A stretch of DNA of 64,000 nt from Botryosphaeria dothidea (Eukaryota; Ascomycota; Dothideomycetes; Botryosphaeriales; Botryosphaeriaceae): positions 62,001 through 126,000 of the forward strand of contig WWBZ02000073.1 in the NCBI GenBank assembly GCA_011503125.2, in the 5' to 3' direction. Shown piece by piece: positions 47,412 to 57,821 of this stretch. The first letter of the stretch is position 1; each line of letters opens with the position of its first letter. The notes under the pieces are model-generated. The model ran no database searches and was not told the DNA's origin. It saw nothing but the letters and a program-made list of their open reading frames with translations. The position numbers were made by a program, and so were the translations under genes.

Positions 47412-49150
47412 TTAGTGTTCAGCTGTTTCCCGCTCATTTTGCTTCTTCTTTAGATTTATCCACGGCAAGCCGAAGGCGAACAGCAGCGCTATACCACAGA
47501 ACGGAATGGACATTATGAACACTTTCGATAGCGCAAGGTTGTAAGCTCTGACGAGCTGCGCTGTGTATTCCTGCGGGACTAGGTCCTGCACGTCCGTCGC
47601 GCCAGCTCCCAGAATCGCACTCGCATTGGGAATTCCTGACGCCTTCAGACTCTGCGCGAGCTGGTTCCGCAGGACATTGTTGGCCACGGAAACGAAGATG
47701 GCGCCCGACAGGCCTTGCGCGAAGAGCACGATGGCGTTGCCGATAGAGACCACCGCGGGCTCGAGCACTGCTTGCACCGCGATGATGGGCTGCTGCATCG
47801 CCATGCCCATGCCCGCAGCCGTCAGGACCTCGAACCCAGCCCACGTCGCGGTACTGGTGTCGACGCGCAGCGTTGTCAGCAGCCCGCAGCCGACGCAGGC
47901 CACAACGGGGCCCAGGATGGCGGGCGCGGCAAAGAAGCCGGTCTTGTTGACGGCAATCCCGGCGATCATGGAGAAGGCAAAGTTTGTGGCGACATAGGGG
48001 ACGAGATCGACGCCGGACTGGACAGGCGTGCGGCCACGTACCGCTTGGAACCAGTATGGCAGGTAGTAGGTGTGCACGAGGAGCGCGCCGCTGAGAAAGA
48101 ACATCTCGCCGATGCTGGCGGTGACGGCGCGGTTGGCCATGATCCAGAGCGGCGTCAGCGCTTCAGCGCCTTTCTTCTTTTGCCACAGCCCGAAGGCAAG
48201 GAAGCCGAGTCCTGCCGCGACGAGAAGGCCGACGACCCTGGAACTGCCCCAGCCGTAATCGATGCCGCCCCATTGCAGGACCAGCAGGAGCATCACCACC
48301 GTCACGATGAGGATGAAATTGCCAATGAGGTCGAGCCGCAGGATGCGTCGTACAAAGCTACCCTCCTGCCCGCGACCCGCTCTTTCAGGGTGGAAAAACA
48401 CAAGAAGCAGGATGGCCGTGACTGCTCCGACAGGAAGGTTGATGTAGAAGCACCAGCGCCAGGTCGCCTTGCTGGTCAGGACGCCGCCAAGTAGCGGGCC
48501 GCACACAGCTCCGATGCCGAATCTACGCGCATGCATCAGCCACTCCGGCATGGAAAACGATTGGGAGTGCCATCTTACACCGATCCAACAGCGCCCATGT
48601 ATGCTGGTCTGACGGCCAATGGCGTCGTCATGGCCACAATGACGAGACATCCCGCAAACACGCCCGCACACCCGACGCCTGCAATGGCTCTTCCGACGAT
48701 CAAGACGTCCGAACTAGGGGCCACGCCACATACCAGACTACCCAGCTCGAAGAGAAACAGTGCGGTAATAAACGACCATCGGACATCGAAATGCGCAAAC
48801 ACGCGGCCGTATGTTGGCTGAAAGGCGCATGCTGTTAGCAAGTACTGAAAGAACGGTCAGCGCCGGAAGAATAAGTGGTATCGGGGGTCGGGACTCGCCG
48901 CAGACCCGTACCAGCCTGCATCGTCTGGTGATTTGAATTCGTCGGTGATGTGCGGTATAGCATTGGCAACAATAGTGCGGTCCAGTGCGACGAGAAAGGC
49001 GGCAAGGCTGATGCCCACCATCAGCGAGAAAAGAGCGAACGGCGAAGGCTGGACGACATCGGATTCACTCAGTGGAGGCCCGCCGGGCGCGTCGGCGGCG
49101 CTCTCGCTCAGCTCTTTTGTGCTGCTCAACTCAGAATTCAGTGCGGCCAT
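47412..49150 (-). CDS. MFS drug:H+ antiporter (DHA14 type)
   Basis: Three exons: 48899-49150, 48579-48844 and 47412-48522; 542 aa, about 14 membrane segments. The N-terminus is acidic and Ser-rich (cytosolic), followed by TM1 with the [12 protein letters not shown] motif, [20 protein letters not shown] (motif C region) and GPLLGGVLT. Likely exports the cluster product or an intermediate. Intron 1 (48845-48898) uses a GC donor (GCGAGT) and is required to join GSA to YLLT. The start was taken at 49150, the first Met before the conserved N-terminus, although the frame is open further upstream. TCGGCCGA lies upstream at 49607-49614 and a near-match TCGGCCGG at 49353. Confidence 0.92.
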
Positions 49151-49731
49151 GATTGAGAGCGGTGGATCTTGGGGCCTGTGTGGTTTTGTCCCGTCGTCCG
49201 TCTTCTTAGTAGCGCAGAGGGAATGGCAGGTCAACTTCCCTCGCGCATTGGATAAAGGCGTAGAATTAAGCATTGTTAAGCAAGCGGATCTGCCATCTCC
49301 CGGGGAGCCGCAGCGGCTCGGCTTGCTTACGCAACACGCAGCTCTTTGTCTCTCGGCCGGACAACAGCCAATCACGGATGCCGCCCGTATGCAGAGTCTC
49401 GCATGGGGCAGCTGCGCTTAAGTCAAATCTGCCACGGGGCTCGTCGGCGTATGGTCCATGAAAGCTCACGTCTACCCTTGTCCAGTGGATCTGCCATACG
49501 GGCATTTCTATCGCAAGCAATATTTCTAGCGATGGGATTGAGTGGATGCAGCTTGGTGAGGCTTGTCTGTGGGGGCCAGGCGTGATTACGCAATGCGTGC
49601 TGGCTATCGGCCGAGACGAGCATGAAGAAATCAATACAATTCGGGACGGAAAATATCTTCTACATGCACGACCAAGGTTTATCCAATCTGACCAAAGGCC
49701 GTTCCGCCAGCGACTGTCGCGGAGCATCCCT
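49151..49731. promoter_or_regulatory. MFS promoter / prenyltransferase 3' gap
   Basis: 581 bp with TCGGCCGA at 49607-49614 and TCGGCCGG at 49353-49360. No gene seen. Confidence 0.55.
49607..49614. promoter_or_regulatory. TCGGCCGA palindrome, MFS promoter
   Basis: Perfect palindrome 457 bp upstream of the MFS start and 118 bp downstream of the prenyltransferase stop. Confidence 0.5.
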
Positions 49732-50945
49732 TCAAACCTGCAAGAATTCCGCCGCCAATTCTTTCACATCACAGACATGCCCAACCACAGACTGGCCAAT
49801 GTGCCCCAGGCTCACAACGGAGAGTCTCGACACAGCTAGCTCAAGCACAGAAATGCCGGTCATGTACAGACCCAACATGATGTTTGCCTTGAAGATCTTG
49901 CCGCCCGATTTGCGGTCGTTGAGATCGAGTGCGGCTACGTGCCAGATCACATTGACAGTCCAGACACCCAAGCCAAGAACCCAAAAGACGAGGGACATCT
50001 GCGCCCTCAGTCCGGTCATCACGAAGAAGACAACCTGAAGGATTCCCAAGAAAGCCAGAAAGATGTGGGCACGGTCTCCGAGCAAAACTGCAAGAGACTT
50101 GACGCCGGCTTTGATATCGTCCGGACGATCCTGTTGCAACTCCTCGTCAGAGGGTGACTGATAATAGCCGTGATAACTTACCTGTTCAGCATAGAAGAGA
50201 TCAAAGTACACAACCCAGCTTGCCGTAGCAAAGAACAGCGGTAACGCCTGGCTCAGCGTGGTCAAATCACCGGTGACGGAGGCCCAACCCGGAAAGACGG
50301 CCCCGCCAATGACGGCACCAAGAACAATTTGAGGGAAAGGAATCACCCGCTTCATGAAGGGATAGATGGTGCTGAGAGCCCACACAGGGGTGAAGGTCCA
50401 CACACCGGCCTCTCCGAGGGTCAGATATGTCACACCGAACACCACCGGAATCCACGCAAGCAAAGCAAAATATGCTTCGCAGACGGACAGCATACCGGCC
50501 GGCAGAGGACGAACTTTGCAACGCTCAACCTGCTTGTCGAAATTGACGTCGCAGATGTCGCTAGGGGCAGCTGTTAGCTGACACTCTGGGCATTTGTTTT
50601 GAAGCCGTCTCTTACTTCCAGGTGCAAAAAGCGCAGTGCGTCACCGTGACGCTGCTCCAAATTCCAAAGAGCATCTTGCCCATCTGTAGGACATCAAGGC
50701 GGATGTTTTGTGTGCCCGCTGAAAGACACGCCCCCCATACTATGATTTGTTAGCCGACGCTCAGCATGGTGGAAAAGTGTAAACCGACCAGCTGGGTACC
50801 AGCACAGCCATGCTTCCCTTGTGTGCAGGCGAGCAAGCTCCCAAATTCCTTTGCGAAGGTTGCGATTTGAATTTGGAGCAGGTGCGATGCCGACAGTGCC
50901 GGCCTGCTGCTTCGAAAAGGTAACTGTCTCGGTGTCGTTACCCAT
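49732..50945 (-). CDS. macG-like: UbiA-type farnesyltransferase (YanG/MacG-like)
   Basis: Four exons: 50789-50945, 50616-50739, 50182-50560 and 49732-50130; 352 aa, polytopic. The two Asp-rich Mg-diphosphate sites are NDICDVNFDKQVER and YAEQDRPDDIKAGVKS; both are created by splicing, which supports the exon model. This family prenylates aromatic acceptors at the membrane. With a 6-MSA-derived quinol as acceptor it would use farnesyl-PP. Intron 3 (50131-50181, 51 nt) is a stop-free multiple of three, so an unspliced message would put 17 residues inside the second Asp-rich motif. It is divergent from the oxidase, with TCGGCCGA between them. Less GC-rich than the PKS. Confidence 0.93.
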
Positions 50946-51410
50946 AGTGCTTTGTCTATGCTGATCAGACTCGTAATGCGTGTTTGGCTCGTCATATGAG
51001 GTTCCTGCGACTCTTCTAGATTTATTTCAGATTGATTTTGCCTTAACCGTCACCGAACCTGCGGCTTTCGGCCGATAGCAATAGTCCAGAGTACCGTAGG
51101 CAGCCGCGGCAATATCCGGCCGAGCCACGGCTTTGGCTGAATGTTCCAACAGGTGCGATCACTCCTAATCGGCATGTTCTGTGCTATTCTTAGACCGCCA
51201 CCGGATCACCATTGTCGAGTGCCTCCACAGGGCTTGCGTGTACGGCGAAGTGGACGAAACGATGGCGCAGCTGATGGATCAAAGGGGCTTTGGAAGGCTT
51301 TCGGTCACGGCTTTGGGGGCTTCTTGGGGAGAATAAAGACCTTTGGATTGTCTCTGTCTTTGATTTCGCAGAGCCATCACCTCTTTTCTCTCTTTGCGGA
51401 TCAAATCGCC
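50946..51410. promoter_or_regulatory. Divergent promoter, prenyltransferase / oxidase
   Basis: TCGGCCGA at 51068-51075 and CCGGCCGA near 51115-51122. No gene between. Confidence 0.6.
51068..51075. promoter_or_regulatory. TCGGCCGA palindrome, prenyltransferase / oxidase
   Basis: Perfect palindrome in the divergent promoter, 123 bp upstream of the prenyltransferase ATG. Confidence 0.6.
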
Positions 51411-53324
51411 ATGTTGTTCTCCACTGCGTGGGCCTCGGCACTCGCATTTGCTGGTACCGTACTGGCAGCTGCAACCCCACCCCTCCCCTCCGCGGCCAAT
51501 GACAGCTGTTCCGAATCCCTGGCCTCGCTTGACCTGCCCTCTGCATGGTTTAGCAATACCACATGCTCGGGAAATGCGCGGCAGACGTGCAGCATCCTTC
51601 AATACCTCTTCCCAAGCAATGAAACGTTCACAGGCGGGTCGCAGTATTACGAGCCCCTGGTGGAAGTTCTATAGTAGGCTGAACCATTGATTTATACCGA
51701 AAGTATGATACTGATGACGCTTTTACAGCTCCGAGGTGTGCTGGAAGGATCCGGCTTGCTTTGTGACGCCGAACACAAGTGAAGAGGTGTCCACGGTGAT
51801 GCGTGTCTTGACAGCGACTAACACCAAGTTCGCTGTTCGCAGTGCAGGCAATCTTGATATTCCTGGATTTAATGCTGTCGGAAGCGATGGTGTTGTTATT
51901 GCGTTGCAGAATCTGAACAAGAAGGTTCTGAGTGCCGATAAGCAATATGCCACTATTGGGACGGGCCTCAACTGGAGATCCATCTACTCCTGGATTGAGC
52001 CCTACGGCGTGCAGATTGTAGGAGGCCGCGAGCCTCGCGTCGGGGCTGGTGGCTTTCTTCTTGGCGGTATGAGCTTCCAGCACCCTTGCTCGGTGATGCG
52101 TACTGACGTGCCGTGAAACAGGTGGTATCGCTCTCTTCAATGACAAGTACGGGTTGGGAATGGACCAGATTGTTAGATACGAGGTAAGATCTGCCATCCT
52201 GTCGGCTTTTCTCAACAATGCTGACCCAACAGGTCGTTTTGACGAATGGCACGGTGGTCAATGCGACCATCAACGAGAATGCGGACCTCTACAAGAGTTT
52301 GAAGGGCGGTTTAAGCAACTTCGGTAGAGAAATAGCTCCCAATCGAGTGAATCGAGGCTTGAAAGCTGACCGGACGCTCTTCAAGGTATCATCACGGAAT
52401 TCGAAGTCATGACGTCGGACGTCGTGGACATAAATTACGAAGTCACCCTTTACAGCCCGAACTCCACGAAGGCTGTCCTGAAAGCTTATATCGACTTCCT
52501 TCACGAGAACAATAATGGCACCGGGGATGCCAGCGTGCAAATTGAGGTCACTCAGAACTACACGCTGATCTTCTTTGGCCATGTCGGCCACGTCAGTTCA
52601 ACCCCCGAATTCGAACCTTTCCGCTCGATTTCTGTCTTGAAGACATTCATTGCCCCGACGAATGGGACAGTGAGCTCGTTGTTATTTGCTACCGCAGGCC
52701 AGTCTGGACAGGCAGGAAGTAGCGAAAGCCCTGGCTCGTATGTTGCGTTTCGACTGCCATTTAAACTGTCTTCGCTCACTTCCGTGCAGATACTATGGCA
52801 CCTCTCTTTCACACACGATACCAGACGCAAAACTAACGCTTGAGGCGTATGACGCATACCTTGCCGCTGCAAGTACGCTGGAAGCCGGTATGGCGATGAT
52901 TTTTGCGCCTCAGGGCTTCACGGCTGGCACAGTCAGAGCAGGTAAAGAGCGCAATGGCGGCAACCTGCTCGGACTATACGAAGGCCCCCAGATGTGTGAG
53001 TATAAAATCATGGCTTCCACAGATGTAAATGCTAATAGCAGACCAGGGCACGACGTCTACATAACGCTTCCTGATGTGGATCAGTATGCAGCTGCACAAC
53101 AGGCAATTAGCTCCTGGTCTAGCACTATCACACAGAAGGCCACGGACGAAGGCGTTTTCTTACCATTCATCTATTCCAATAATGGGAACGCTGATTCAAA
53201 GGTCCTCGCTGGTTACGGCGAGGAGAACTTCAATTTCATCAAAGAGACGGCGAAGAAGTACGACCCGCAGGGCGTTATGCAGACGCTGCAGAATGATGGC
53301 TTCTTGATCAGGAAGGAAGAGTAA
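51411..53324 (+). CDS. Secreted berberine-bridge-like FAD oxidase (YanF/MacF-like)
   Basis: Seven exons: 51411-51673, 51729-52066, 52122-52183, 52233-52323, 52386-52737, 52790-52995 and 53047-53324; 529 aa. A signal peptide (ALAFAGTVLAAA) is followed by an FAD_binding_4 domain (SEVCWKDPACFVTP, TKFAVRSAGN, IGTGLNW, VVGGR-like IVGGREPRVGAGG, YEVVLTNG) and a berberine C-terminal domain (YGEENFNFIKETAKKYDP). Related enzymes oxidise quinols or toluquinols in patulin and yanuthone pathways. Oddity: the position of the covalent-FAD histidine (RSGGH in the family) is Asn (RSAGN), and the usual Cys region reads YGLGMD, so FAD is predicted to be non-covalent or the chemistry altered. Several near-by acceptors exist in intron 6; the one used gives a MWHDVYITLPD junction. 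Confidence 0.9.
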
Positions 53325-54335
53325 CTGGTCTCTTCGTTTGGAACTTGGTGCGATCCAGCGGGTCGGGGTATTACATTGAAGCCAGGAGCAGGGCAGAGAA
53401 TAGAACTATAAATAGCAATCACGTAATAAGTCTAGGTGCAGTGCCTCTGCGACGCGTAAAGAAGTATGCTTGTCAAGTCACAATATTCGAAGTATTTCGC
53501 GCAACCGTCTACCTGTCTTTCCTAAGGCTGCAGCTGTGAGCCAAACGTTATATTGCTTCTTCTAGCACGGACGGTGGCGATCTCAATATTTCGTAATGAA
53601 TTACACTAGTCGATATCTGTTGTAATGGAGCAAAAGGACGGGTCACGTCCGATTACTCCGTGATGATAGAGGGGCCTATGTAACCCCCCTTCCCTAGACC
53701 CAGGGAAGCATACAATGGGTATTAAATCCAACAATATCTCCATCCCAGCCATCCTTCGGGTCCTTTTCTTCGACTTTAGGAATGAGTTCATAGGGTTTGC
53801 CACCCTTCATGATGACTAGTGTTTTTTCGAGGCCATCTGCGTTGAAGAAAGAGATTGCTCGCCTCGCGGACAGAGTATGCGATAAGTCTCTACGGGATGG
53901 AGGCGCTCAAAGAGATCGAGATTGCTTGCTGGGAATGTAGCTGGCAGCACGAGTTATCATTTGGTGAGAGACTATGGGTGCCTCGGTGGGCGCAACGCTT
54001 GCGATGATCTAAAGGCAACGCAGAGCTCCGTTCAAAGATCCAAGAATACGAGCCATGTCGAAATGTGCTTTCTAATTGTGGTGGCACAAGTAGCTGGAAG
54101 AATAGCCCTTTGTGGTTCGAGCGGAGTGTGTAGTAGGGTGAGATTGAGGACCGGCCTCTGGCCGTATTGGCTGACGAGCAGCGAAGACAGATATGTCGTT
54201 CTGAACGATGAGATGCCGAAGGTTCAAGATATTTAAAAGGTCCTCTCTGTGGACACGGATTCAGGAACTCACAACTTCAGGGGAGATGTTTCCAGCATCT
54301 CCGACGTGATCGACGGTTCTTCGACACTTCGAGGT
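53325..54335. other. Intergenic with a coding-like minus-strand fragment
   Basis: The minus strand at about 53690-53875 is open for ~60 codons (FFNADGLEKTLVIMKGGKPY, then GWDGDIVGFNTHCMLPWV) and then broken by stops. It looks like an eroded exon of an unidentified gene. Otherwise nothing recognised. Confidence 0.35.
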
Positions 54336-55100
54336 TCAAGTGATGCTGCTGTTGGCAGGGGCAACGCCCGGTGCCATTAGTGTGGAAACCTTCACGCCCG
54401 TCACACCCTCTCTCAGATCCGTGAAGGCAATACTCCTCCGCGGTCTGCTCGTACTCGTGGCATTATCCCAAAGGTTCAAGTCCAGCGCAGCAATCGTGGA
54501 AAGACTCCCGCCGTGGTACCCGGCATAGCCAACGACGTTCGGGTGGCCCTCCAGATTTAGAGCCTTGATCTACAAGTCGCCATCGCCGTTCACGAACTTT
54601 GCGGCAGCAACGAGGCCGTAGTAGTTACCCTGGACAGCCTTGGGGTAAAAATGGGTCGTTACAGGCTGCCAAGCCGACATGCGGAGATTGGTGCCCAGCG
54701 TCATGCCGTGCAGGAGGAAGTCGAGCGTCCAGAGCGTGCCGCCCAGCATGCTGTACAGCAACCAATAGGGGGTGCCGGATGTGGCGATGGCGATATTGGC
54801 GCCGAACTTCTCCTGCATGATGCTCATGGTGTTGCTGTGCGTGAGAAGCTCCCCTACGTGGTGACATTAGTTTGTGGTGTAAATTTCAGAGGTTGGGATA
54901 TTTACAGACCTTTCCGATCCCTCGTGGCATTTTCCCGGTAGCTAAATTGCCCGTGTAAGCTCGTGTCCCATTGTAATCCTGGGTTTAGCCTACTGATGCT
55001 GCGAGATCGTCTTCACGTATCCACCCTGGCCAAGCTCGTTCCAAAAGCCGGACCTGAGAGTCGTGTTGTCCTTTGTGATGACAGTTCATCAAGTAGTGAG
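54336..55100 (-). pseudogene. Glycoside hydrolase family 79-like pseudogene
   Basis: Separated minus-strand blocks (GFWNELGQGGYVKTISQH near 55020-55080; ELLTHSNTMSIMQEKFGAN, then GGTLWTLDFLLHGMTLGTN and SAWQPV ... YYGLVAAAKF at 54570-54870; ALNLEGHPNVVGYAG at about 54510-54560) match the C-terminal half of fungal GH79 beta-glucuronidase-type proteins. A TAG at 54570-54572 splits DGDL from IKAL, probably from CAG. The N-terminal catalytic half is absent because the epimerase gene begins its 3' end at 55283. A remnant, not a working gene. Confidence 0.6.
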
Positions 55101-55282
55101 AGGCATGGATGCGGTGAGGGAGGCCCGGGAGGCACCTCTTATTCTCATGCTATACGGTACTGTAGATCAGCGCAATGTAGTCGTTTGCGATACTGGTCGG
55201 GAATCTATACTAGATGATGGCGGCCGATTGATTTCTGTTGCAGATATGGAATGATAATTAACACGCAACTAATCTCTGGAAC

Positions 55283-56517
55283 TCAGAGTTGCTTTGGTCC
55301 ATCCCGAACTGCGTGCTCGATCTCACTGTCCAATGTCTCCATCAGAGTGGGTGCATCCCCTTGATACCCCAAAACCTTGGGCGCCCGTTCCGCCACCGTT
55401 CGTGCATTACTACAGAACAGGTACAAGGAAGGTATCGGCGAGCCGACGCGGTCCAATAAACCGGTCAGGTCGTCCAGCGCCAGACGCTTGGGCTCTTCAG
55501 ACTTCAAAAGCCCCTTGGCCGTAAGAATCTTGCCGGCGGCGCGTGCGATTTCAAGCTGGGACCATTGCTGCGTGGTGGTGAAATAGTAACCCTGGCATGT
55601 CGAAGAGAAATTTAGTGGGCTGGATTATCTGCAGTGGTGCCAAGGGCCCAATGGGTCATGCTATCGTTGGACGTACCTTAAGGCCCCAGTCTACATCTTT
55701 CCCTCCCTGGGCAGCGGATTCGACGAGCCTAAGATAAACCTTCATCACATCATCAATGTGCACATATCCCCGCTTGTTCGCGCCCTCGCCCGTGTAGTAC
55801 GTGGCCCCAAGCTTCTGGATTCCTTCCCAGAATAGCGGCATGTAGAAACTCGACTTTCTGCCAGGCCCAGATCCCCGTCCGTAAACGTCAGGTGGGCAGA
55901 TCACAGCAGTCTTTACCTTGTCTCCATGGTCGGCGATGGTCTGCTGAATGAGGATCTCAGTATTCCGGTGCCCTGCGCCGGGTGGCATGGACCACAACTG
56001 GTCAATATCGGTGATGTCGGACCATACTTTAGGGTTGAGCATCCCGTAGGGTCCGGTTTTCACATCTGCGATGATTCCTGTGCCTCCGAGGTGGAGGTAG
56101 TAAGATGGCGTGGAGCGGCGCTGAAGGCCACTCAGAAGAGCGCTGACGGCTCCTTCGTGGTCAGAATTGCCGTTGTCTAGATGGAAAAAGTTCTATTAGC
56201 GATAAGGTGTACCAGTAGAGGGTGAGATCAGAATGTACGGATAACAATGTCCGCTTTTGAAGCTGCATCTGAGAGGATTTCTGCGCTTTCAAAGTCGCCC
56301 TTTACGATGTTCACATTCGGATACTGTTCTGAGAAATCCGCAGGTATGGTTCGAAGCAAGACAGTCATCTCATACTCCTGGTGCTGGGAGACCAAGGTGT
56401 AAAGTGCGTGGCCTCCGATGTAGCCGGTTGCGCCAGTTCTGCCCCAATGTGAGAAATGACTTTTTGTAGAGCGCTGAGGTTAATGATCCTCACCTACAAG
56501 AATATTTTTGTTGCCAT
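55283..56517 (-). CDS. NAD(P)-dependent epimerase/dehydratase-like protein
   Basis: Four exons: 56498-56517, 56239-56438, 55677-56176 and 55283-55591; 342 aa. Extended-SDR Rossmann motif LTGATGYIGG at residues 7-16 (created by joining exons 1 and 2), NSDHEGAVSALLSGL, the PPDVYGRGSGP motif and GYVHIDDVMKVYLRL, as in fungal NAD-dependent epimerase/NmrA-like proteins. The substrate is unknown. The usual YxxxK is not evident, so it may be a sensor or an atypical reductase. Exon 1 is only 20 nt. A gypsy solo LTR begins 39 bp upstream of the ATG. No TCGGCCGA is nearby, so membership in the cluster is unlikely. Confidence 0.85.
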
Positions 56518-56555
56518 GTTTTAGCGGATAGCAGGTAGATGAAACAAGGATAGTG

Positions 56556-57034
56556 TGTTACGGCGCAGCCTCCACAGGTTGAAGAAGTTGGGGATCAGCC
56601 CCGCTGGAAACGACAGAAGTCGGAGTCCTGAGGATCCGAGGTCACGTGACCACCTCGATCAGTTAGACCCACCCGCTCAGTTGCCAAGGCCAACTGAGCA
56701 GATAAAACCGACTGAGCGAGCACGCTCAGTCAACAACCCTCGATCAGTTGCCAAGGCTAACTGATCGTACTCTGCCTACTGAGCACACAGATTGTAGACA
56801 CACTCCTACGTGTATATAAACCACAGTCCTTAGATAGCTTTGACCTTCTTGGTCAACTTCAATAACAATTCAGCACCAATTGTTAGTAACAAGGCCTTCG
56901 CACGCAGTACTCAGTCTTCAGTCGTCTACTCGTTCCTCACGCACCTCTTCTTGTACCCACTCAAGGAAAACCCTCGAGAGGTTTTCTCCCTCTTTGGTGT
57001 TTGGATCCTCAGAGGTAGAGGCCCGCTCATTACA
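56556..57034 (+). repeat. Gypsy-type solo LTR with TSD
   Basis: 479 bp, starting TGTTACGG and ending CATTACA, flanked by perfect 5-bp duplications TAGTG (56551-56555 and 57035-57039). Internal features: CACGTG palindrome (56643-56648), two hairpin-forming repeats at 56675-56699 and 56741-56767, and a TATATAAA box near 56814. It likely arose by LTR-LTR recombination of a full element. Confidence 0.9.
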
Positions 57035-57039
57035 TAGTG

Positions 57040-57440
57040 CTTTAAGTTTTTAGCTTATTTGAGTTGGTAGATTTAGAGTTCGTGAACTCTATTACGATTT
57101 ATATAAAGAGGGCCTTCACCGCGAAATGCCTAGCGATTTGAAATCACAACTAAGGCTGATAAATACAAAATCCGTTTTTCGTCCATTGAACCTAGCTCTA
57201 GGCACGTCGGCTTCGGGTTCTTGTTCTCCAGCCTCGGGTTCCAGTCCTATAATCTCGGGTTCTATCAGGCGACCCCGGAGCCGGGACTCCTAGTAGCCGA
57301 GATCGTTGGGTACGTGTTACGACCTCTTACTGAATCTTATCTCGAGCAGCGAGCTCTTTGATCCGGAGCTAGAGATATCCGTGGCTTTATCAACACGCTA
57401 TACCGAGGTAAGACCTTCTAAATTAAGTTTAATATGATAA
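57040..57440. other. AT-rich repeat-like DNA, nothing identified
   Basis: Between the gypsy and copia solo LTRs. No ORF. Probably older repeat debris. Confidence 0.4.
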
Positions 57441-57680
57441 TGTCAGACTTTCTTGCCTTACCACCTTAGGACTCTCATGTATCTCGAATATTCCATCCTT
57501 TACGCAATAGTACTCTTTGATGCCCAACCCCGCATCGGCACTCTCTCTCGGATCTGTAGTATCCTCGGTTATTTAGTTATCACTTATGTATATAAACAAG
57601 CCTACTAACCTCCCTCTCAGGAGACAGGCAGAATCTACTCTCTTTTCTGACCTCACAACTCTTCACTCTTAAATCCAACA
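57441..57680 (+). repeat. Copia solo LTR (240 bp) with TSD
   Basis: Same family as copia element 1. Starts TGTCAGACTT and ends AAATCCAACA; flanked by GATAA at 57436-57440 and 57681-57685. Confidence 0.95.
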
Positions 57681-57821
57681 GATAACGTAGAAGATTAAGA
57701 GAGAGATAAGAGCGGAGACGTTTAAGCTATATAAGATAGTAAATCTACACAGTAGAATTCTAATAGTGTTGAAAATTAGCGTGTCTTACCTTCTTAAGAA
57801 TTAAGTTTTGGTATAGACAAT

